Positions 8,883 through 17,143 of a DNA stretch of 46,762 nt are shown here, in pieces. Origin of the DNA: Aneurinibacillus thermoaerophilus (lineage in GTDB: Bacteria; Bacillota; Bacilli; Aneurinibacillales; Aneurinibacillaceae); NCBI RefSeq assembly GCF_900099925.1, contig NZ_FNDE01000030.1, positions 1-46,762 of the forward strand, read 5' to 3'. Position 1 is the first letter of the stretch. Every line of letters starts with the position of its first letter. The notes under the pieces were generated by a model that ran no database searches, had not been told where the DNA came from, and was given only the letters and a program-made list of their open reading frames with translations. A program made the translations under genes and the position numbers.

Positions 8883-9470
8883 CTACCATACGCGAGGATT
8901 CGCGAGATAAAAAAATTCCTGCATTTGTTCAGCTAAAATATTACGTCCAATACGCGCCATAGCAAAATTAGCAGCATGCGCCTGAATATCAGGATCGTCC
9001 GTATAGACTTCTTCCATGCCCGCTGACGCAAGCAAGCGTTTTAGCATTCTTTTATATTCATACACATCAACACCGCTATTTTTTAAATCCCAATGCCAAT
9101 AATATTCAAGAGCAAGTACAATCTGATTTTCAATATCTCTGGCATCAGCAAATAAACGCTGTAAAATACGACGAGCAATTTTTTGACGGCGGTACGAGGG
9201 AGCCACCTCTAAAGCCCCCATCATTCTAATATAAGGGAGCGCTTTCCAGCGCTCCTCCGAATCAGGGGGCAAAAGTGTGGCATATCCAACAATCTGGTTA
9301 TGATGGACAGCTGCGGAAATTTGCATAGCTGTCTCTTCCAGCACTCCCCGCAAATATGAACATTGCTCACCCGGCTCACGGAAACAAGCCAAACCTGAAT
9401 GAAACGGATAAATCAGTTGCTGTGCTGAAAATACTGAAATAAATGTAATCCCCTCATAATCGTTACGCAT
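8883..9470 (-). CDS. AcuA-like GNAT acetyltransferase
   Basis: 195 residues, close to AcuA of Bacillus (about 210). AcuA acetylates and inactivates acetyl-CoA synthetase. The acetyl-CoA-binding GNAT motif lies near ALEVAPSYRRQKIARRIL, and the family-specific segment EYYWHWDLKNSGVDVYEYKR plus ANFAMARIGRNI match my memory of AcuA closely. Unlike in B. subtilis, no acuB, acuC or acsA gene is adjacent. The ATG at 9470 has GGGA upstream; a TTG four codons earlier is possible. It overlaps or abuts the 64-residue gene upstream and is probably coupled to it. Confidence 0.75.
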   Translation of the reverse strand: MRNDYEGITFISVFSAQQLIYPFHSGLACFREPGEQCSYLRGVLEETAMQISAAVHHNQIVGYATLLPPDSEERWKALPYIRMMGALEVAPSYRRQKIARRILQRLFADARDIENQIVLALEYYWHWDLKNSGVDVYEYKRMLKRLLASAGMEEVYTDDPDIQAHAANFAMARIGRNILAEQMQEFFYLANPRVW

Positions 9471-9472
9471 AC

Positions 9473-9667
9473 TTATTCCCAACTTTCATCTTTATAATTA
9501 TCAATGGGATACAAGTAATACGGCGGCAAATCATCCACAAGATGATATTCACCGATTTGCTGATCCTCCCACAACACAATGAGAAAAAGTTCGTAAACCG
9601 CAAGCACCTGTCCTTGCATCCCGTCAAACCGTTCTACTCGCATTCCTTCACTAAATTGTAAATGCAT
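9473..9667 (-). CDS. Small conserved-looking protein, unknown function
   Basis: 64 residues, acidic and rich in Tyr, with no membrane segment. It reads like a small beta-barrel (RVERFDGMQGQVLAVYELF then IVLWEDQQIGEYHLVDDL), possibly an SH3-like fold, but no family is recognised. The ATG at 9667 is preceded by GGGAGG at good spacing. Its stop lies 2 bp from the AcuA-like start, suggesting co-translation and a related role. Confidence 0.65.
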   Translation of the reverse strand: MHLQFSEGMRVERFDGMQGQVLAVYELFLIVLWEDQQIGEYHLVDDLPPYYLYPIDNYKDESWE

Positions 9668-9782
9668 AATCTTTCCCTCCCTGTCCCCTTTTCATCCTTA
9701 ACATTTTCAATTTTCTGTTTACTAATGCCGCTCTATTATTTGGTCAAAATTGTTTGCAGAACAAGTTTTTCTGCGACTTGAT

Positions 9783-9830
9783 AGGGAAAAGTCTAGGGTC
9801 AAGTACTTTCCGTGACACCAGACTTTCCCT
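9783..9830. other. imperfect hairpin in the nrdB-downstream gap
   Basis: AGGGAAAAGTCTAGGG and CCAGACTTTCCCT form an imperfect inverted repeat around a loop of about 20 nt. It lies between the 64-residue gene and nrdB, with no clear T run. Nothing else is seen in 9668-9916. It may be a weak terminator for nrdAB. Confidence 0.35.
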
Positions 9831-9916
9831 TCCTAGCTAATCAAAGAAAAGCAAAGGAGCAATAAAACTTCAAAAATAAAGGAGATTGGTTCTAAAACTC
9901 AGGGATTTAACCATCT

Positions 9917-10948
9917 TTACAACTCATCAAAACCGTTCTCTTTCGTTACCTTGGCATAAGTGCGGGATTTTCCCTCGAAAAAATCCGTTTTTGTTTGGTT
10001 CAGGGCTTCATCTGAGAACGGCCGGATCCACGGCATGCAATTATCCACTCCCTCATACGCTTTCTCAAGCCCCATCATGGACAATCGCTTATTTACAATA
10101 AACCGGATATAACGGTCAAATTCTTCAAAATCAATACCTTCGACTCCTGTCAGAACATGACGAGCCCATTTCATTTCCAATTCAACCGCTTGGTGCATTT
10201 TGTGATACACAAAGGCGCGGTTTTTCTCTGTATTTAACTCAGGATAATCGTTCAATAGAAGCTGAAACACTTCTCCGAAAAAGAACGTATGCTGAGCCTC
10301 GTCCCGCTGAATGTAGCTAATCATCTGACTGGTTCCCAGCATCTTCTGGTGACGAGCCAGATTGTAGAAAAAAGCAAACCCGCTGTAGAAGAAAACTCCT
10401 TCCAGAATCATGTCAGCGACAAGCCCCTCGAAGAAAGTCTGAGGACTTTTTTGATCCCGAAAACGCTGGTACATGTCTGCAATGAAAAGATTTCGCTCCA
10501 GCAACACCTCGTCATGTTTCCAGTATTCAAATACGTCTTTTTGAGTCTGGTAATCAACCAGGCTGGAGAGCACATAAGAATACGATTGATTGTGAATCAC
10601 TTCCTGCTGGTTAATAATAGCGGCAATTGCCACCAGAGAGGAATCTGTAAAGTATTGCCCAACATCGGTCACAAAATTGGTCTGCATGCTATCCAAAACA
10701 GCCAGAAGCCCGATAATTTTCTTAAAAGCGTCCTGCTCGATCGGTGTCAATTCCGAAAACTGCTGCTTGTCCTTGTTCATCGGAATCTCGGACGGAATCC
10801 AGTGGTTGGAAATTAACACCTTGTACAGCTTATACATGGCCGGGTGTCGGATATCATCCCAGTTTAATACCCCAGAACACTTGCCATTAATGATTTTGTT
10901 TGACTTGTTTGGAGCGTTTGTCTCAAAAACTTTCTGTTGCTGCAGCAT
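9917..10948 (-). CDS. nrdB: Class I ribonucleotide reductase, beta (radical) subunit
   Basis: 343 residues. All di-iron ligands are visible: Asp86 (LAVLDSMQ), Glu116 and His119 (QQEVIHNQSY), Glu183 (ILEGVFF), Glu217 and His220 (RDEAQHTFF). The radical tyrosine is Tyr123. It generates the tyrosyl radical passed to NrdA for reduction of ribonucleotides. ATG at 10948 follows AAAGGGGA; upstream in-frame residues overlap nrdA and are ignored. It lies 20 bp behind nrdA in one operon, so it shares the cobalamin riboswitch and NrdR-like control. Confidence 0.95.
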   Translation of the reverse strand: MLQQQKVFETNAPNKSNKIINGKCSGVLNWDDIRHPAMYKLYKVLISNHWIPSEIPMNKDKQQFSELTPIEQDAFKKIIGLLAVLDSMQTNFVTDVGQYFTDSSLVAIAAIINQQEVIHNQSYSYVLSSLVDYQTQKDVFEYWKHDEVLLERNLFIADMYQRFRDQKSPQTFFEGLVADMILEGVFFYSGFAFFYNLARHQKMLGTSQMISYIQRDEAQHTFFFGEVFQLLLNDYPELNTEKNRAFVYHKMHQAVELEMKWARHVLTGVEGIDFEEFDRYIRFIVNKRLSMMGLEKAYEGVDNCMPWIRPFSDEALNQTKTDFFEGKSRTYAKVTKENGFDEL

Positions 10949-10968
10949 TTCCGTTCCCCTTTCTGCTA

Positions 10969-13209
10969 TTATGTGCAGGCTTCGCACTGATGAATCTCAA
11001 TCGCACGGCTGCGGATGTAGTAGGTTGTCTTCAATCCCTGTTTCCAGGCCTCCATATGCAACCGTAGTAAATCCCTGGCATGGATGTCAGGACGGACATA
11101 TAAATTGATACTTTGTCCCTGATCGAGATGACGCTGGCGGGCGGCAGCCTGTTTGATCGACCAGTGCTGATCCAGATGATACGCTCCCTTGTAGTACCAC
11201 AGTGTGCGAGAAGACAAATCGGGAGCTGGATTGGCAATTTTGTATGTGGTCTTCTCTTCATAAGCGACCGGCTCGAACACTGGATCAACAGAAGCGGTGG
11301 AGCCAGCAATCAGCGACGTTGAGCCGGTTGGTGCAATGGCCATCAGATATCCGTTTCGAATGCCGCATACGGCTACTTCTTTCGCGAGTTCTTTCCACTC
11401 GGGAGAATCATAACGTCTGCGGACAAAATATTCTCCATTTTCCCACTCGCTGCCTGAAAAGAGCGGATAGGCTCCTTTTTCTTTCGCTAATTCCAGTGAA
11501 GCGCGAATGACTAAATAATTGATTCGTTCAAACAACCGATCGTTGAATCTAACCGCCTCTTCACTTTCCCATCTGATTTTATTGACGGCGAGCAGATGAT
11601 GTAATCCAAAAGCTCCAAGCCCAATGCCTCGATACTTTTTGTTAGTATAGTGGGCCTGTAGAACATCAATCTGATTTACGTCAATCACGTTGTCCAGCAT
11701 GCGCACCTGAATGGGAATTAATCGTTCCAATACGTTTGCGGGTACCGCACGCCCCAGATTAATGCTGGAAAGATTGCAGACAACAAAATCGCCCGGTATT
11801 TTCCGAATCACAATCTCTCCGTCCTGTAACACTTCTTCGCACACCGTTGTAGGAGACATGTTCTCTAGAATTTCCGTACACAAATTGCTGGAGTAAATCA
11901 TTCCCGCATGTTTATTCGGGTTCGCGCGGTTAACAGTATCCCGGTAGAACATAAACGGAGTTCCCGTTTCCAACTGCGAGATCATGATCCGCTTCATGAT
12001 TTCTATAGCCGGTACCGTCACACGGCTCAAGCTGGCATTACGGACGCACGCTTCGTAACGTTCGCGAAAGCTGCCTTGCCCCGGCTCCTCATCATAGAAA
12101 TCCTCCAGAGAAAAGCCCATTACATTGCGAACTTCATGCGGATCAAATAAATAAAATTCCTCTCTGTTTTCTACCGCTTCCATGAAAAGATCAGGGATAC
12201 ACACACCCGTGAAGATGTCATGCGCCCGCAAGCGCTCATCACCGTTGTTCATTTTCAAATCTAAAAAAGCCAGAATATCTTTGTGCCATACATCGAGATA
12301 AACAGCAACGCTGCCGTTTCTTGTTCCAAGCTGGTCGACGCTTACCGCCGTGTTGTTCAGTTGGCGAATCCAAGGAATAACCCCGCTCGATTTGTTTTCA
12401 TAGCCGCGAATGGAAGAGCCACGAGCCCGCACTTTTCCCATATATACGCCGATGCCGCCTCCCATTTTGGACAGCCGGGCAATATCGGTGTTGGAATCGT
12501 AGATGCCTTGCAACGAGTCATCAACCGTGTCCACAAAGCAGCTGGAAAGCTGGCCCCCCCTTGCTTTTCCCGCATTCGCCATAGTCGGCGTTGCCACCGT
12601 CATATACTGATGACTCAGTGCCCAGTAGGCTTCTTTCACCAGCGCCAATCTTTTTTCTCTGGGTTCTTGCATCATGAGGTGCATAGCAATGATCATAAAT
12701 CGCTCCTGGGGCAGTTCAAACAGGTTGCCGGTGTAATCCCTGGCCAAATACCGCTCGGCAAGAGTAACAATCCCCAAATAAGTAAATAGCTTATCCTTTT
12801 CGGGATCGATCTCTTGTTCCAGTTCCATAATGTCTTCTAAGCGGTAGGCCGTTAGCATCTCCTTTTGATAAATGCCCTTTTCCACTAACTGCTCCAACAG
12901 GTCGAGAAAAGAACCATAGGGACGAGAAAGTCTGAATGGGTATGCACGGCTTCGGGCCACTTCGTGATACAGCGCAATGATATATGCTCTAGCTGCAACA
13001 TAGGTCCATTCCGGCTCCTCTTTAGAGATCAGCTCCGCGGCTGACATGGAAACGATTTTCGCCAGTTCTTGTTCCGTTAGTTCTTTGTGTTTCCCTTTCG
13101 CGAACGTACCCCGAATAAGCGCATCCGCATCTAATTGGGGAAAATCACTCAAGATATCGCTGATGAGTGAAGGAACCTGTTTATCCATATCAAAAACAAA
13201 TGTTTGCAA
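10969..13209 (-). CDS. nrdA: Class I ribonucleotide reductase, alpha (catalytic) subunit
   Basis: About 746 residues. Ten-stranded barrel domain with the active-site cysteines (GQLSSCFVDT, NLCTEI) and a C-terminal CEACT redox pair that shuttles electrons from thioredoxin or glutaredoxin. Reduces NDPs to dNDPs together with NrdB. The N-terminus shows no recognisable ATP-cone, so dATP overall-activity inhibition may be absent. A TTG start at 13207-13209 was chosen because AAAGGAG lies 9 bases upstream; the in-frame reading beyond it runs through a strong terminator hairpin. It is preceded by a long regulated leader with cobalamin riboswitch and two terminators. Confidence 0.93.
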   Translation of the reverse strand: MQTFVFDMDKQVPSLISDILSDFPQLDADALIRGTFAKGKHKELTEQELAKIVSMSAAELISKEEPEWTYVAARAYIIALYHEVARSRAYPFRLSRPYGSFLDLLEQLVEKGIYQKEMLTAYRLEDIMELEQEIDPEKDKLFTYLGIVTLAERYLARDYTGNLFELPQERFMIIAMHLMMQEPREKRLALVKEAYWALSHQYMTVATPTMANAGKARGGQLSSCFVDTVDDSLQGIYDSNTDIARLSKMGGGIGVYMGKVRARGSSIRGYENKSSGVIPWIRQLNNTAVSVDQLGTRNGSVAVYLDVWHKDILAFLDLKMNNGDERLRAHDIFTGVCIPDLFMEAVENREEFYLFDPHEVRNVMGFSLEDFYDEEPGQGSFRERYEACVRNASLSRVTVPAIEIMKRIMISQLETGTPFMFYRDTVNRANPNKHAGMIYSSNLCTEILENMSPTTVCEEVLQDGEIVIRKIPGDFVVCNLSSINLGRAVPANVLERLIPIQVRMLDNVIDVNQIDVLQAHYTNKKYRGIGLGAFGLHHLLAVNKIRWESEEAVRFNDRLFERINYLVIRASLELAKEKGAYPLFSGSEWENGEYFVRRRYDSPEWKELAKEVAVCGIRNGYLMAIAPTGSTSLIAGSTASVDPVFEPVAYEEKTTYKIANPAPDLSSRTLWYYKGAYHLDQHWSIKQAAARQRHLDQGQSINLYVRPDIHARDLLRLHMEAWKQGLKTTYYIRSRAIEIHQCEACT

Positions 13210-13231
13210 TTCTTCCATCTCCTTTGCGGTA

Positions 13232-13271
13232 ATAAAAAAAGCATCCTCTCCCGTTGGGTATAAGGATGCTT
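13232..13271 (-). terminator. riboswitch-associated terminator before nrdA (strong)
   Basis: A perfect 9-bp stem AAGCATCCT/AGGATGCTT with a 15-nt loop is followed on the minus strand by seven T. It ends about 25 bp before the nrdA start and just before its ribosome site, the position expected for the expression platform of a transcription-terminating cobalamin riboswitch. Confidence 0.9.
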
Positions 13272-13284
13272 GTAATAGGCAATG

Positions 13285-13305
13285 AAAAAAGGCATACCTG
13301 TGCCT
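13285..13305 (-). terminator. second, weaker terminator-like hairpin in the nrdA leader
   Basis: AGGCA/TGCCT (5-bp stem, 6-nt loop) followed by TTTTTT on the minus strand. It lies between the riboswitch aptamer and the strong terminator, giving two terminators in tandem. Confidence 0.5.
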
Positions 13306-13318
13306 AAGCTTAACGCGC

Positions 13319-13342
13319 CTAAGAAAGGGCAAACGCCCTCAT
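13319..13342 (-). CDS. putative seven-residue leader peptide (MRAFALS)
   Basis: Minus strand ATG at 13342 is followed by six sense codons and TAG, with a strong GGGGAGGTG nine bases upstream. The ribosome site lies immediately after the cobalamin aptamer and before both terminators. The codons overlap a small GGGC/GCCC hairpin. It may be a decoy ribosome site or a coupling element; it may also be chance. Confidence 0.35.
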   Translation of the reverse strand: MRAFALS

Positions 13343-13391
13343 GACTGATTACACCTCCCCATCCTCGTGGTTCCAACGGTGCTTTCTTTAT

Positions 13392-13541
13392 GGCAGGTCT
13401 CCTGGCTTACGGATCATCGCTTCTCTATACCTTCCCATTTCAGTCTTATGAAACAGTGGTGAATCCAAGAGTTGCTCCCCGTTCACAGTGGCGGGACCGC
13501 GCCGGACTTTCACCGGTCTTCCCTTTTAAGTGTTTACCTGA
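13392..13541 (-). ncRNA. cobalamin (B12) riboswitch upstream of nrdAB
   Basis: The minus strand carries the canonical cobalamin aptamer: GGGAAGACCGGTGAAAGTCC, then the B12 box GCGGTCCCGCCACTGTGA, and at the 3' side GCCAGGAGACCTGCC. The closing P1 helix CAGGT/ACCTG is present. It sits in the 5' leader of nrdA and is followed by intrinsic terminators, so adenosylcobalamin should switch off this B12-independent reductase. This logic is known from other bacteria that also own a B12-dependent class II reductase, which is not seen in this window. Confidence 0.95.
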
Positions 13542-13584
13542 TCTCTTAGTAAGATAAAAAATCATGCAAACACACCATAAAGCT

Positions 13585-13600
13585 TACCTATATTTAGTTT
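13585..13600 (-). promoter_or_regulatory. NrdR-like box (promoter-proximal)
   Basis: TACCTATATTTAGTTT matches the 16-bp NrdR box (acaCwAtATaTwGtgt) at about 11 positions, including most of the central core. It lies exactly 31 bp from a better match at 13616-13631, the three-helical-turn spacing typical of paired NrdR boxes. Confidence 0.5.
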
Positions 13601-13609
13601 TATAAGGAG

Positions 13610-13631
13610 ATTATAACATAATATATTGTGG
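13610..13631 (-). promoter_or_regulatory. nrdAB promoter -10 element and NrdR-like box
   Basis: A perfect -10 TATAAT (13610-13615, minus) directly abuts the sequence CCACAATATATTATGT (complement of 13616-13631), a 13-14 of 16 match to the NrdR box. The -35 is weak. The two boxes bracket the -10, so NrdR binding would block polymerase. NrdR is a nucleotide-sensing repressor of ribonucleotide reductase genes. Confidence 0.6.
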
Positions 13632-13690
13632 TTAATAAAGGAACCTTTTGGGCATTTCAGAAGAAAGCAGAACATTCCTTAACTTAAAGC

Positions 13691-13714
13691 GGCTCCCGGC
13701 AAAAACCAGGAGCC
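13691..13714 (-). terminator. putative terminator of the dedA gene
   Basis: GGCTCCTGG/CCGGGAGCC form a 9-bp stem with one wobble and a 6-nt loop, just after the dedA stop. The downstream T tract is poor. Confidence 0.55.
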
Positions 13715-13719
13715 TTCCT

Positions 13720-14331
13720 TCATACAAAACGACTTCGCTTTTTTCTTTTCCACAAGTAATAAATGACAAGCACCGCGCACGCGGCCAAAACAAACGCGTC
13801 CCCGTAATGTAAATACGTTTTAATCTCCGCCCAATTCTCACCTAGAATCCAGCCTACATAGGCAAGGGCCGTACACCACATCGTCGTGCCAAGAAAACTA
13901 TAGACAATAAAACGCAAAAATGGCGCACGTGCCATTCCCATAGGCAAGGAGATAAACGTACGGATAGCCGGAAGCAAGCGAGTAAAGAACCCAACACTAT
14001 CTCCATGCCGGGCCAACCAGCGCTGCGCACGTCGTACTTCATGCAGCGGGAAGATGAACCTAAGCGGCCCCTCCAACAAATGTCCATAACGATGCCCGAT
14101 GATATATGCGACAACGCAACCGATCGTGCCTCCAAAGCTTCCCGCCGCAATCGCAAAAACCAGGTCCATCTTGCCTTGAGAAGCCAAAAAACCGGCGAAC
14201 GGCATAATTAGCTCGCTCGGAATCGGAATACAGGCGCTTTCTAGAAGCATGCCGAGAAACACACCCATATACCCCAGATAGTCGATAATGGCGGTAATCC
14301 AGGATCCAATCGTTTCAAGCATTTTTCCCAT
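13720..14331 (-). CDS. DedA family membrane protein
   Basis: 203 residues with several membrane segments. The DedA/SNARE-associated hallmark LLESACIPIPSELIMP lies near residues 30-45, and FFTRLLPAIRTFISLPMGMAR carries the conserved arginine. DedA proteins (UptA/DedA) are implicated in recycling lipid carriers such as undecaprenyl phosphate and in membrane homeostasis. ATG at 14331 follows GGGGGAC; the in-frame start 7 codons upstream overlaps that ribosome site. Placement beside an LCP enzyme and a polyprenyl-linked glycosylation trio fits a lipid-carrier role, but substrate is inferred. Confidence 0.88.
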   Translation of the reverse strand: MGKMLETIGSWITAIIDYLGYMGVFLGMLLESACIPIPSELIMPFAGFLASQGKMDLVFAIAAGSFGGTIGCVVAYIIGHRYGHLLEGPLRFIFPLHEVRRAQRWLARHGDSVGFFTRLLPAIRTFISLPMGMARAPFLRFIVYSFLGTTMWCTALAYVGWILGENWAEIKTYLHYGDAFVLAACAVLVIYYLWKRKKRSRFV

Positions 14332-14369
14332 AAGTCCGTCCCCCTTTATCAACTATCCTATACACAAAA

Positions 14370-15332
14370 TCAGTTTATAGAACCCTTGACCTCTTTGTTT
14401 ACCTCAGCTTGGCCATCCACCGGATTTTCCAGAAGTTCACGAATGTATTCTTTTGTCCGCTCTGCACGTGGATCGATTACCTGTGCCCCACCAATCGTTT
14501 TTTCCCGCAAAATCGTAGAAGGCGGAATTTGTTCCGTCTGTAGATTCTCCAGATCGATTTTATAGGCCAGGTTTGCCAGACGCAACATATCGGTGGAACC
14601 CATATTAGTCGTTACATAAGGAGAAATAGCCTCCAGCACACGCGGCACTTTCCAGATACTCGTTCCACTTTTCGCCTTTTCAGCCAAAGCTTTCAAGAAT
14701 TTACGCTGCCGCTCTGTCCGGCTGAAGTCGCCCATTTTGTCGTGGCGGAAACGCACATATTGCAGCGCTTTACGACCATCCAGGTGCTGATAGCCTTTTT
14801 TCAGCAGAATATCATAGTACCCATTATTTTCATACAAATAGTATTCCATGTCTTTTTCAACATACAAATCAACGCCGCCAAGCGCATCCACTACTTTTTC
14901 AAACCCTTTAAAATCGGTCACTACATAATATTGAATCGGAAGCCCGGTTAAATTCTCCACCGTCTCAGCCATCAATTCCGGGCCGCCAAGTTCATATGCA
15001 GCATTAATCCGGTTTTTTCTATGACCCGGAATTTCTACCCATGAATCGCGCAAAATAGAAAATAGATGCGCTTTTTGAGTTACCGGGTCGATGCTTACTA
15101 CCATAATTGAATCTGAACGCGTAGACTCCTCATAATCACGCTTGTCCACACCCAACAATAAAATATTGACACGTTCTTTTCCCGTCCATTCCGGAAGCGA
15201 TGTCGCGGTGCCCGGTTTCTGAATTTTCGTCGTGAAAGAATAAAAAGAATAGGCGTAATACGCACCTAACCCGATTCCGAATAATAACAAAAAAACAAAC
15301 GTCATTCTTAGAATGGTTTTTAACGTTCTCAT
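14370..15332 (-). CDS. LytR-CpsA-Psr (LCP) family cell-wall polymer ligase
   Basis: About 320 residues. A single N-terminal membrane helix (RMTFVFLLLFGIGLGAYYAY) is followed by the extracellular LCP domain (about 65-230) with LLLGVDKRDYEESTRSDSI, RDSWVEIPG and the RKNRINAAYELGG segment that binds the polyprenyl pyrophosphate head group. LCP enzymes attach teichoic acids or capsule to peptidoglycan. The ATG at 15332 gives a normal LCP N-terminus, although its AAAGG site is rather far upstream. It lies in the same orientation as dedA and the GT-C gene. Confidence 0.9.
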   Translation of the reverse strand: MRTLKTILRMTFVFLLLFGIGLGAYYAYSFYSFTTKIQKPGTATSLPEWTGKERVNILLLGVDKRDYEESTRSDSIMVVSIDPVTQKAHLFSILRDSWVEIPGHRKNRINAAYELGGPELMAETVENLTGLPIQYYVVTDFKGFEKVVDALGGVDLYVEKDMEYYLYENNGYYDILLKKGYQHLDGRKALQYVRFRHDKMGDFSRTERQRKFLKALAEKAKSGTSIWKVPRVLEAISPYVTTNMGSTDMLRLANLAYKIDLENLQTEQIPPSTILREKTIGGAQVIDPRAERTKEYIRELLENPVDGQAEVNKEVKGSIN

Positions 15333-15469
15333 GGAATTAACAAAACATCCTTTCTTTACAGTGAGCAAAACACTATTCTTTATTATAGCGCATCAGGATG
15401 TTTTATCACTATGTTTAATTTCATGCCATTACACCAGATAGTATTCGCTTATTCTTTTTATCATAACAA

Positions 15470-17065
15470 CTACCATTTACGGAAATACTGCTTGCTTGTG
15501 AAATAGATGCCGAATCTTGTACCGTCCGGCCTTACCAGATGATAATCCCCGTTGCGCTTTTTCTGCGGCCGCAGCGGCACAACCGTCAAATCGGGCTCCA
15601 GCCCAAGAATCAGTCCCCGCTCCATATCTCGGCTTGCGATAATAATATCCTTCTTGACAGAAACCGGTGTAACTGACGGATAATAACGATTTTGACCAAC
15701 CGCCCGCATAACTCCTGCCATTGCCCAATCACTGCTGGTCGCATTGCGCACATGGTTTAAAAATGAAACGCCTACTTGAACCATTTGCGGCTCAGCCCCA
15801 AACAAATAAACGGGATACTTTCCATTTATTTTATGTTCTTTCTTTCCCAGCGCGATAATTTGCTCCGCAATATAGCGATCCGCCTGACTTACATTTTTAT
15901 AATCAACAATCTCCGCTACATTCACAACGGTGAAAATAAATGTCAGGCTGGCGATCAGCATACCGTATACAGCCCGTCCCACTCTCTTTCTAACTATCAG
16001 CAACAGCAAACCGTCCACAAGAAGCGCAAGCCCTATGAAAGACGGAAATACATTGCGCAACGCCAGTCCGCTTTTATCAAGAATAAAGAACGGGGAAAGC
16101 GGTACAACTGCTATGATAATTCCGAGCAGAATCTCCACGCCCGGTCGGCGCAACCTGCTTTCCTTGTCTGCCATCCGGAAGGCCAGCCAGCCGATAGTCA
16201 GCGCCACGATTGTAATCAAGAATAAGTAAAGATAGGAATGATTCTTCAACAAAAGAGACAGGCCACGTCCAAAACCGATACTGTAAAATTTAGTGTGCAA
16301 CAATACGACAATATCATAAAATTCATGAAACACACCACCCGTATGAACAAGCAACCTTTCCCATGGAACAAGCTGTCCCCGTTCGGCGGTATTGCCCCCT
16401 TCTTTAAATACCACATAATAAATTCCAATAAATCCGACATTTAAAATAGGTAGCCAAAGCAAACGCCATCTTTGTTTCCAGAGCATAATCAGAAAAGAAC
16501 AAGCCGCGCCAAGCGCAATAATTTGCTCATAAAAACCAAAAGACAAAAGCTGAACAATTACAAAACCTGCAACATATCCTATTTTTTTCTTCTGTTCAAA
16601 GCTCAGCACAAGCAAATAAAGCGAAAGAAGCATCAAGAAAAGCCCCACGACCAACCGTGATGAAGCGGACAGCCAGTATGTCGCTTCGCTGCCCAAAGGA
16701 AGAAGGCCGAAGATAATGGCTACCGCCGTTCCCAACGGCAAACCTAGCCTGTCGAAAATGCGATAAAGTAAGTAGCAACTGGCCGTATGTAAAGCCGTAA
16801 TAATCACAAGCGCCCCGGCAAGATTCGGCCAGAACTTACCCCATACGAACAAATCAAACAATGAAGCGAGCGGTCGTGTATGATAGCTGTAATTTAGAAA
16901 AATTTGCCGAAACGGGTCGTCATAAAGCTGAAACGCCCCATATTGAATCCAGTCATCTAGCACGGGATAATAGCGAAACTTTTCATATCCGTATTTTAAT
17001 GCCATAGCTGCACCAAACAAAAACCAAAACCATGGCAAAAGCTGTAGTTTTTTCTTCTCGCCCAA
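15470..17065 (-). CDS. Multi-pass GT-C-type glycosyltransferase-like membrane protein
   Basis: 531 residues with about eleven membrane segments. The first extracellular loop contains VLDDWIQYG, a DD pair typical of GT-C enzymes that use polyprenyl-phosphate sugars (PMT/GtrII-like). A C-terminal soluble tail of about 110 residues faces outside by inference. It probably transfers a sugar from an undecaprenyl-phosphate donor to a surface polymer. The likely donor-making GT2 and a flippase-like gene lie immediately upstream in the same direction. ATG at 17065. The acceptor is unknown. Confidence 0.65.
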   Translation of the reverse strand: MGEKKKLQLLPWFWFLFGAAMALKYGYEKFRYYPVLDDWIQYGAFQLYDDPFRQIFLNYSYHTRPLASLFDLFVWGKFWPNLAGALVIITALHTASCYLLYRIFDRLGLPLGTAVAIIFGLLPLGSEATYWLSASSRLVVGLFLMLLSLYLLVLSFEQKKKIGYVAGFVIVQLLSFGFYEQIIALGAACSFLIMLWKQRWRLLWLPILNVGFIGIYYVVFKEGGNTAERGQLVPWERLLVHTGGVFHEFYDIVVLLHTKFYSIGFGRGLSLLLKNHSYLYLFLITIVALTIGWLAFRMADKESRLRRPGVEILLGIIIAVVPLSPFFILDKSGLALRNVFPSFIGLALLVDGLLLLIVRKRVGRAVYGMLIASLTFIFTVVNVAEIVDYKNVSQADRYIAEQIIALGKKEHKINGKYPVYLFGAEPQMVQVGVSFLNHVRNATSSDWAMAGVMRAVGQNRYYPSVTPVSVKKDIIIASRDMERGLILGLEPDLTVVPLRPQKKRNGDYHLVRPDGTRFGIYFTSKQYFRKW

Positions 17066-17105
17066 TGATTTTACTCCTTCCTTCGTTAGTCCTGTTCCTA
17101 TCTCG

Positions 17106-17136
17106 AAAAAAAGAAGACAGGTCTCCGCCTGTCTTC
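17106..17136 (-). terminator. intrinsic terminator after the flippase-like gene
   Basis: GAAGACAGG/CCTGTCTTC, a perfect 9-bp stem with 6-nt loop, followed by seven T on the minus strand. It separates the GT2/flippase pair from the GT-C gene, which then needs its own promoter or read-through. Confidence 0.85.
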
Positions 17137-17143
17137 CTTTTCT

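Noticed and set aside
13149-13376. 75-codon minus-strand frame in the nrdA leader
   Set aside because: It runs through two terminators and part of the regulated leader; the nrdA start with good ribosome site is in another frame.
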